From Bacillota bacterium (GTDB lineage Bacteria > Bacillota > Sulfobacillia > JAJYWN01 > JAJZPE01), in NCBI GenBank assembly GCA_021787335.1, contig JAJYMC010000044.1, forward strand, positions 1 to 64,000: 64,000 nt of DNA, read 5' to 3'. The translations under genes were made by a program, and so were the position numbers. Position 1 is the first letter of the stretch. Each line of letters begins with the position of its first letter. The notes beneath the pieces are model-generated. The model was given only the letters and a program-made list of their open reading frames with translations, did not search any database and was not told where the DNA came from. Below, in pieces: positions 59,924-64,000 of the stretch.

Positions 59924-61699
59924 TCAGGAATCGGTTCCTGACGAACCGAACCGGGCCTGCCGGCTGAACTGAATCGCGACCGGGGACCAACTGGGCGCCT
60001 GACCGCGGGCGCCCTTCCCGCGCCCGACCGGGCGGAGCCGCGCCAGGCGGGCCTCTTCGGCGAGGGGCTCGCCGGTCCAGGGGTCGACGGCCACGCAGGC
60101 GCCGTAGACCATCCGGGTCACGACCCGGCCGCGGGCGCTGGCGTTGCCCTTCAGGTGAGGGGCGTCGAGGTAGCCGAGGGCGACGGCGCGGGCCAGGGTC
60201 GTCGGGTCGGCCAGCGGGTCGGGGACACCCGCCGGGGCCAGCTTCTTGATGGCCTGGAGCAACATGATCGCCTGGGCCTTCAGCTGGCTGCGGCGTCCTC
60301 TGACGATGGGATCGGCGGACGCGTCCGGCAGCCCGTCGAGGGTCGAGCGGATGACCCCGCGGGCGATCTTACAGGACTCGATGACCACCTCCGGCCCGGC
60401 CGCGTGGCTGGCCTCGCTGTAGCCGACGACGTGGACGATGTGAGGCTTGAGGGCCATCCCGAGGGCCGTGGCCTGGGCCAGCTGCCCCTTGGCCAGGTCC
60501 AGGTCGGCCGGGAAGCTGGCGAGGCCCGCGCGGACCTCGCGATAGACGGTGAACTCAGGGCCGGCGAGGCTCTCGATGAGGTCCGCCTTGGCCAGCATCT
60601 TGGCCAGGTCCATGCGGGCCGTGGTCCGCGGCGGCGTGTTCAGCATGAACTGGGCGACGTATTCCTTGACCCCGAGGGCCTTGGCGTTGTAAGCCCCAAG
60701 GTAGGCGGCGGCCACGGCGACCACGTCGGGCGCGTCGCGCAGGCTCCACTGGTGAGGGTCGTTGACCTCGACCGGCCGGCCGTTCTCGGCGTTCCAGCGG
60801 ATGGCCGCCTGGTTCTCGGCGATGGCCTCACGGAGCGGGCGATCGCTTCGGCCGTCCAGGGCGCTGTACCAGAACAGAGGGATGGCCGCCCAGGCGTTGT
60901 CGATGGTGTCGGCCAGGACCCTGGCCATCCTCAGGAGGTCGCGGGTGCCGCTGTAACAGCGCAGCAGCGGGTGGTTGCCGGTTCGGGCCGCGGCCGCCAG
61001 GGCTCGGAGGTCGTCCTCCGAACGGATGGGCACCCCGCCGGCGCCATCCTGCTCGGGATCCTGCTCGTCCGGGCGGAAGAAGGACTCCTGAGCGTTCTGA
61101 TCCGGGCCGATGGAGATGACGTCCACGACCCCGGCTTCGGCGATCTGCCGGATGCCGTCGACGGTCTCAGCCACGGTGGGCAACCCGAAGTGGTGACGGA
61201 TCAGGGGATACGGGCTCTTGCGGGCCATCCTGTGACGCAGGTCGAGCCCGGCCAGGTCGACGCTCGAATGGAGGCCGCCGCCCGGCGGCGGGGGCACGGC
61301 CTCGGGGTCGGCCGCCGTCCTAAGGTAGGCGATGATCTCGTCGAGGTCCTCCTCGCCGGAGAAGACCGCCTCGAACATCCCCATCTCGCGGGCTACCGCG
61401 GCCACGGGGGGCGGGCCGCCGAAGAGCCAGCGGAGGCGGGTCAGCGCGGGTTCCGTCTCCCAGCGCTTCCTGAGGTGCAGGAGGATCCGCCGGCCGGGCT
61501 CGGGCCCCAGCCGGTAGCCCACGGCGACGAAGTCGGCCCCGACCTCGAGGGCCTTGTCGCAGAGGGCGTCGACGGGGACGGCCGGGCCCATGAAGATGGT
61601 TCGAAAGCCCTGGGCCTCCGCCAGGCGAAGAAAACTCAGGGCTCCCGCGACATGGACGCAGTCGCCGACCGCCGCCGCGACGATGGTTCGCTTGTTCAT
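59924..61699 (-). CDS. Cobalamin-binding-domain protein with mutase-like C-terminal region
   Basis: 591 residues. The first ~130 residues look like a B12-binding Rossmann domain (VAAAVGDCVHVAGALSFLRL, TIFMGPAVPVDAL, GADFVAVGYRLGP). The usual DxHxxG reads DCVHVAG, so the His is one position further along. The remaining ~460 residues include long helices and ISIGPDQNAQESFF, resembling TIM-barrel parts of B12 mutases or methyltransferase-associated proteins, but no family is assigned with certainty. ATG 61699 overlaps the stop of the upstream opine-dehydrogenase-like gene (ATGA), so the two are coupled and share the c-di-AMP riboswitch. Confidence 0.65.
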   Translation of the reverse strand: MNKRTIVAAAVGDCVHVAGALSFLRLAEAQGFRTIFMGPAVPVDALCDKALEVGADFVAVGYRLGPEPGRRILLHLRKRWETEPALTRLRWLFGGPPPVAAVAREMGMFEAVFSGEEDLDEIIAYLRTAADPEAVPPPPGGGLHSSVDLAGLDLRHRMARKSPYPLIRHHFGLPTVAETVDGIRQIAEAGVVDVISIGPDQNAQESFFRPDEQDPEQDGAGGVPIRSEDDLRALAAAARTGNHPLLRCYSGTRDLLRMARVLADTIDNAWAAIPLFWYSALDGRSDRPLREAIAENQAAIRWNAENGRPVEVNDPHQWSLRDAPDVVAVAAAYLGAYNAKALGVKEYVAQFMLNTPPRTTARMDLAKMLAKADLIESLAGPEFTVYREVRAGLASFPADLDLAKGQLAQATALGMALKPHIVHVVGYSEASHAAGPEVVIESCKIARGVIRSTLDGLPDASADPIVRGRRSQLKAQAIMLLQAIKKLAPAGVPDPLADPTTLARAVALGYLDAPHLKGNASARGRVVTRMVYGACVAVDPWTGEPLAEEARLARLRPVGRGKGARGQAPSWSPVAIQFSRQARFGSSGTDS

Positions 61700-62733
61700 G
61701 CCACAGACCTCCTCGCGGCCACATGGGCCAGGATGTCATCGACGCCGGCCCCGTCCAGGCCGAGGCGCTCCACCGTTCGCCCGGTCGCGAAGTAGTCGAC
61801 GCCGTGGATGGCCGAAGCCAGGTCGATGAGGGAATCGATGCTCGGGGAAGGGACGGCCAGGAGTCGGGCCAGGGAGGACATCGGGACCAGACTGGTCGGG
61901 ACGTCCTCGGTAAGGTAACGGTGGCTGAGCCCGCTGGGAGCCATGATTCCGTCATAGCCCGGGTTGGCCTGAAGGGCGCCGTGGAGGTCCCCGGCCTCGA
62001 CGGAGTAGGACTCCTTCATCCACTCGAGGGCGGTGACGTGGGGGACGCCGAGGGCCGAGGCGATCAGGCAACGTTCGGAGTCCACCGCTTCAATCACTCG
62101 AACCACCGAGGGCGAGGCGCCGCGCCGGTAGAACTCGAACTCGCTCGACTGGTCCTCGATCCGCCCCGCGTTGAGCAGAGCGATGGCCGGGTGGAAGACC
62201 GCGCCGATGTTGTCCAGGCTGGTCTCGAGGACGCTCGAGGCGGCAACGAACCGGCCGGGGTAGATGCGTTCGAGAAGGGCGGCCACCTCCGGATTGCGGG
62301 CGGACGGGAGGGCGGCGAAGGTGACCTTTCTCTTCCGCCCGTAGATGTGGGCCTGCGCGGGCCCCACGGCCCTGGCGGCGAAGAGGAAGGTCGAGGCCTC
62401 GGCGACGACCATCAATAGCTCCGCACCCTCGATGGCCGCCCCGGGGTCGGTCGTGACCAGTTCGAAGCGGGCCAGCATCGGCGGGCCGGCCTCCGGGCCG
62501 CTGTCCACCAGTGAGACGCCCCCGGCCGCGACGATGGGGCGAAGCCGCTCCTCGCCGCGGTTGAAGAGGCTCACGCGATGGCCGGCCAGGGCAAGGTCGG
62601 AGGCCATGGCGAGGCCGCCGTTGCCGGCTCCGAGCACGGCCACGGCCAGGGGATGCTGGTCATGTTGGTTTCCCAGCCAGATCCGTCTCAAGCGGTGCAT
62701 GACCCGTGGGATGAAGCCTGATCCTCTGTTCAT
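61696..62733 (-). CDS. Opine/octopine dehydrogenase-like NAD(P) enzyme
   Basis: 345 residues. The N-terminal Rossmann site is VAVLGAGNGGLAMASDLALA. The C-terminal half is an octopine/nopaline dehydrogenase-type helical domain (NIGAVFHPAIALLNAGRIED, then EFEFYRRGASPSV, with the conserved His in FHP). The family makes or degrades N-carboxyalkyl amino acids. ATG 62733 is chosen for CAGGAGGTGGCCC directly upstream; a longer open frame runs back through the terminator and riboswitch and is not real. Control by c-di-AMP suggests a role in osmolyte or cell-wall amino acid balance. This is an inference. Confidence 0.82.
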   Translation of the reverse strand: MNRGSGFIPRVMHRLRRIWLGNQHDQHPLAVAVLGAGNGGLAMASDLALAGHRVSLFNRGEERLRPIVAAGGVSLVDSGPEAGPPMLARFELVTTDPGAAIEGAELLMVVAEASTFLFAARAVGPAQAHIYGRKRKVTFAALPSARNPEVAALLERIYPGRFVAASSVLETSLDNIGAVFHPAIALLNAGRIEDQSSEFEFYRRGASPSVVRVIEAVDSERCLIASALGVPHVTALEWMKESYSVEAGDLHGALQANPGYDGIMAPSGLSHRYLTEDVPTSLVPMSSLARLLAVPSPSIDSLIDLASAIHGVDYFATGRTVERLGLDGAGVDDILAHVAARRSVA

Positions 62734-62802
62734 GGGCCACCTCCTGATCGGTTTGGAACTGCTTTCGCCGGATAAAGCAGGCCGACTGACGCGGAAGGGC
62801 CA

Positions 62803-62846
62803 CGAAAAACGAAGCCCCCCACGAACTCGTAAGTCCGTGGGGGGCT
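62803..62846 (-). terminator. Riboswitch-controlled intrinsic terminator
   Basis: Read on the minus strand, arms AGCCCCCCACG (62846-62836) and CGTGGGGGGCT (62823-62813) form an 11-bp stem, followed by TCGTTTTTCG. It lies upstream of the opine-dehydrogenase-like start. Its loop contains CTTACGAG (62833-62826), complementary to CTCGTAAG (62934-62927) in the riboswitch 3' segment, giving an antiterminator pairing. Confidence 0.88.
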
Positions 62847-62923
62847 GATACGTCCAAGAAGACCTCTTCCCGCCGCGTCGGGCGACGCCAGAGGAAGAGA
62901 CGGCAACGCCGTCCGCCCATCCC

Positions 62924-63056
62924 ACGCTTACGAGGTTAGCTGACGGATTCGGGCTGACAGGCTTGCCCTACGCGCCGAAGCGCGATTCACCCCAAGTGCT
63001 TGGTTCCCCCGTTCCCCGTCGGAAGCCCCGGCGGGGATTCAGCGATCGCTAATCGG
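62924..63056 (-). ncRNA. c-di-AMP (ydaO/yuaA) riboswitch
   Basis: The minus strand matches the conserved ydaO core by eye: GCTGAATCCCC near the start, GGGGGAACCAAG, TTGGGGTGAAT, GTAGGGC, then AGCCCGAATCCGTCAG and CTAACCTCGTAAGCG. The order and spacing of all boxes agree. The ligand c-di-AMP normally turns downstream expression off through a terminator, and a terminator is present. Target genes in other bacteria are cell-wall enzymes, K+ transporters and osmolyte systems; here they are the opine-dehydrogenase-like and cobalamin-binding genes. Confidence 0.93.
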
Positions 63057-63074
63057 ATATTCGCTTGTATTACC

Positions 63075-63103
63075 AGTTTAACCTGCCAGAGGTGGCTTGT
63101 CAA
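63075..63103 (-). promoter_or_regulatory. Sigma-A type promoter of the riboswitch transcript
   Basis: The minus strand reads TTGACA (63103-63098), a 17-base spacer, then TAAACT (63080-63075). The predicted start is near 63067, about ten bases before the riboswitch. Spacing and boxes are close to consensus. Confidence 0.78.
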
Positions 63104-63137
63104 AGGTTGAGCGGCAAGGAAAGTGATTCCAGCAACG

Positions 63138-64000
63138 TCAGGCGGCCAGCCGCTTCTCGGTCGCCGCCAACAGGCGGCGGAAGAGGTCGGCCGAGGTCCA
63201 TCCCAGGTTCTCGGCCATCTTCCCGATGTAGCTCGAATGGAGGTGCCGTTCATCGCCGCTGAGGATCTGCAGGCCGGCAAAGGTGTTCAGTTCGAGGGCG
63301 TACGGCAGGCCCCACTCGCGGCTGTAGATGAAATCGACGCGGGCGAAATCCCGGGCCTCGAGGCTCTGGAAGGCGGCCACGGCCGCCCGCCTGACGCTGG
63401 CCATGGCCTCTTCGTCCAATCGCGCCGGGCAATGGAAGACTTCGCGGTCCTGCTTGTGCTCATAGGTGTTGGTCTTGGCCCCAAAGTACTCGACCTCCAG
63501 GGGCGGAAGGACGGTCAGGCCGTCACCGTTGCCAATCAGGCCGACGGTGACCTCGGGGCCCTGGACGTACTCTTCGACCAGCGCGCTCTGCCCCAGGGAG
63601 GTCACCACCCGGCGGCAGGCCCGTTCGAGTTCCTGAAGGTTGTTGACGATTGACTCATCGGTTATCCCCGAGCTGCCCCGGCCCCGCACGGGCTTGACGA
63701 AGAGGGGGAAGGGGGGTAGCGAGGCCTCGTCCAACTGGGCGGGGTCATCCACCCGGACGAACCGAGGAGTCAGGACGGCGGACTCCCGCCACAGCCGTTT
63801 GCGCGTCGCCTTGTCAAGGGCGACGACGTTGAGGCCGGAGCCCAGGAAGGGCACGCCGACGAGCTCGAGAGCAGCTACCTCAGCCAACGAAGAGGCGTTG
63901 ACGACCAGGTCGTAGCGCCCGGTCTGAAGACGGCCGATGTTCACCCTCGGGTCCTGGCTCCAAGTGAGCAGCTCGACCTCGTGGCCGATGGCGGCCATGG
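63138..64000 (-). CDS. D-alanine-D-alanine ligase-like ATP-grasp protein, 5' end outside window
   Basis: At least 287 residues are visible; the N-terminus lies beyond base 64000. The ATP-grasp pattern is clear: FPLFVKPVRGRGSSGITDES (ATP-binding Lys and Gly-rich loop), ALVEEYVQGPEVTVGLIGNG, and the metal ligands near VDFIYSREWGLPYALELNTFA. This matches the Ddl family. A lone Ddl-like protein may be a true D-Ala ligase or a peptide/amino-acid ligase used elsewhere. It ends about 80 bases before the riboswitch start, so it is a separate transcript upstream. Confidence 0.85.
   Translation of the reverse strand, partial: MAAIGHEVELLTWSQDPRVNIGRLQTGRYDLVVNASSLAEVAALELVGVPFLGSGLNVVALDKATRKRLWRESAVLTPRFVRVDDPAQLDEASLPPFPLFVKPVRGRGSSGITDESIVNNLQELERACRRVVTSLGQSALVEEYVQGPEVTVGLIGNGDGLTVLPPLEVEYFGAKTNTYEHKQDREVFHCPARLDEEAMASVRRAAVAAFQSLEARDFARVDFIYSREWGLPYALELNTFAGLQILSGDERHLHSSYIGKMAENLGWTSADLFRRLLAATEKRLAA

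Noticed and set aside
62734-62925. Longer N-terminus for the opine-dehydrogenase-like protein
   Set aside because: It would translate through the terminator and part of the riboswitch region. A strong ribosome site precedes ATG 62733.

Overview
The window is about 64 kb of high-GC bacterial DNA. The organism is probably an anaerobic, Gram-positive (Bacillota-like) bacterium. The evidence is a ydaO-type c-di-AMP riboswitch, strong purine-rich ribosome binding sites, lipobox lipoproteins, a tungsten aldehyde:ferredoxin oxidoreductase, selenium-dependent molybdenum hydroxylase maturation genes, and an anaerobic purine-degradation cluster of the YgeW/YgeY/SsnA type. No rRNA, tRNA, CRISPR array, transposase or integrase was recognised. 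Genus cannot be decided from the sequence alone.

Layout. 0.3-8.2 kb: a secreted PepSY protein, an ABC-2 type exporter on the minus strand, a WYL regulator, a divergent heterodimeric ABC exporter with one normal and one degenerate ATP site, and an Fe-S protein. 8.3-14.9 kb (minus strand, visibly poorer in G+C): an operon of a very large helical/coiled-coil and P-loop protein, split by an apparent one-base frameshift, followed by a protein ending in an R-x4-H HEPN-type motif. This looks like an undescribed or little-described defence system. 15.0-17.8 kb: a class III aminotransferase and a divergent M20 amidohydrolase with normal host-like GC. 17.9-20.6 kb (again poorer in G+C): a cytosine-5 DNA methyltransferase, a Vsr mismatch endonuclease and a convergent unknown protein that may be the cognate restriction enzyme.

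20.6-25.2 kb: a tightly overlapping maturation operon, XdhC, YqeB, a molybdopterin-binding protein and a YqeC-MocA fusion, as expected for labile-selenium molybdenum hydroxylases. 25.2-29.5 kb: small Cys-rich protein, transglutaminase-like protein, Moco-domain lipoprotein (perhaps behind a Moco-like riboswitch), a TiaS-like protein broken by a one-base frameshift, an S-component-like membrane protein and a threonine synthase family enzyme.

29.7-54.9 kb: a run of co-directional genes for uptake and anaerobic breakdown of purines. It holds a BMP-family nucleoside ABC transporter, a fold-type-II PLP enzyme, an embedded regulator, YgeY hydrolase, YgeW carbamoyltransferase, hydantoinase/dihydropyrimidinase, adenine deaminase, a three-subunit xanthine dehydrogenase, 8-oxoguanine deaminase, a PreT/PreA-like pair, a second single-chain xanthine dehydrogenase and SsnA. 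Stop-start overlaps indicate one or a few polycistronic transcripts. The 20.6-25.2 kb operon would mature the two dehydrogenases.

54.9-64 kb: an unknown protein and a SAM methyltransferase (minus), a secreted subtilase, an aldehyde:ferredoxin oxidoreductase, and on the minus strand an opine-dehydrogenase-like gene plus a cobalamin-binding protein. These last two are preceded by a consensus promoter, a c-di-AMP riboswitch and an intrinsic terminator whose loop is complementary to the riboswitch. The window ends inside a D-Ala-D-Ala-ligase-like ATP-grasp gene.

Two independent single-base frameshifts at short G/C runs (near 12970 and 27448) could be assembly errors or real mutations. Short tandem duplications of about 15 bp recur in spacers across the window.
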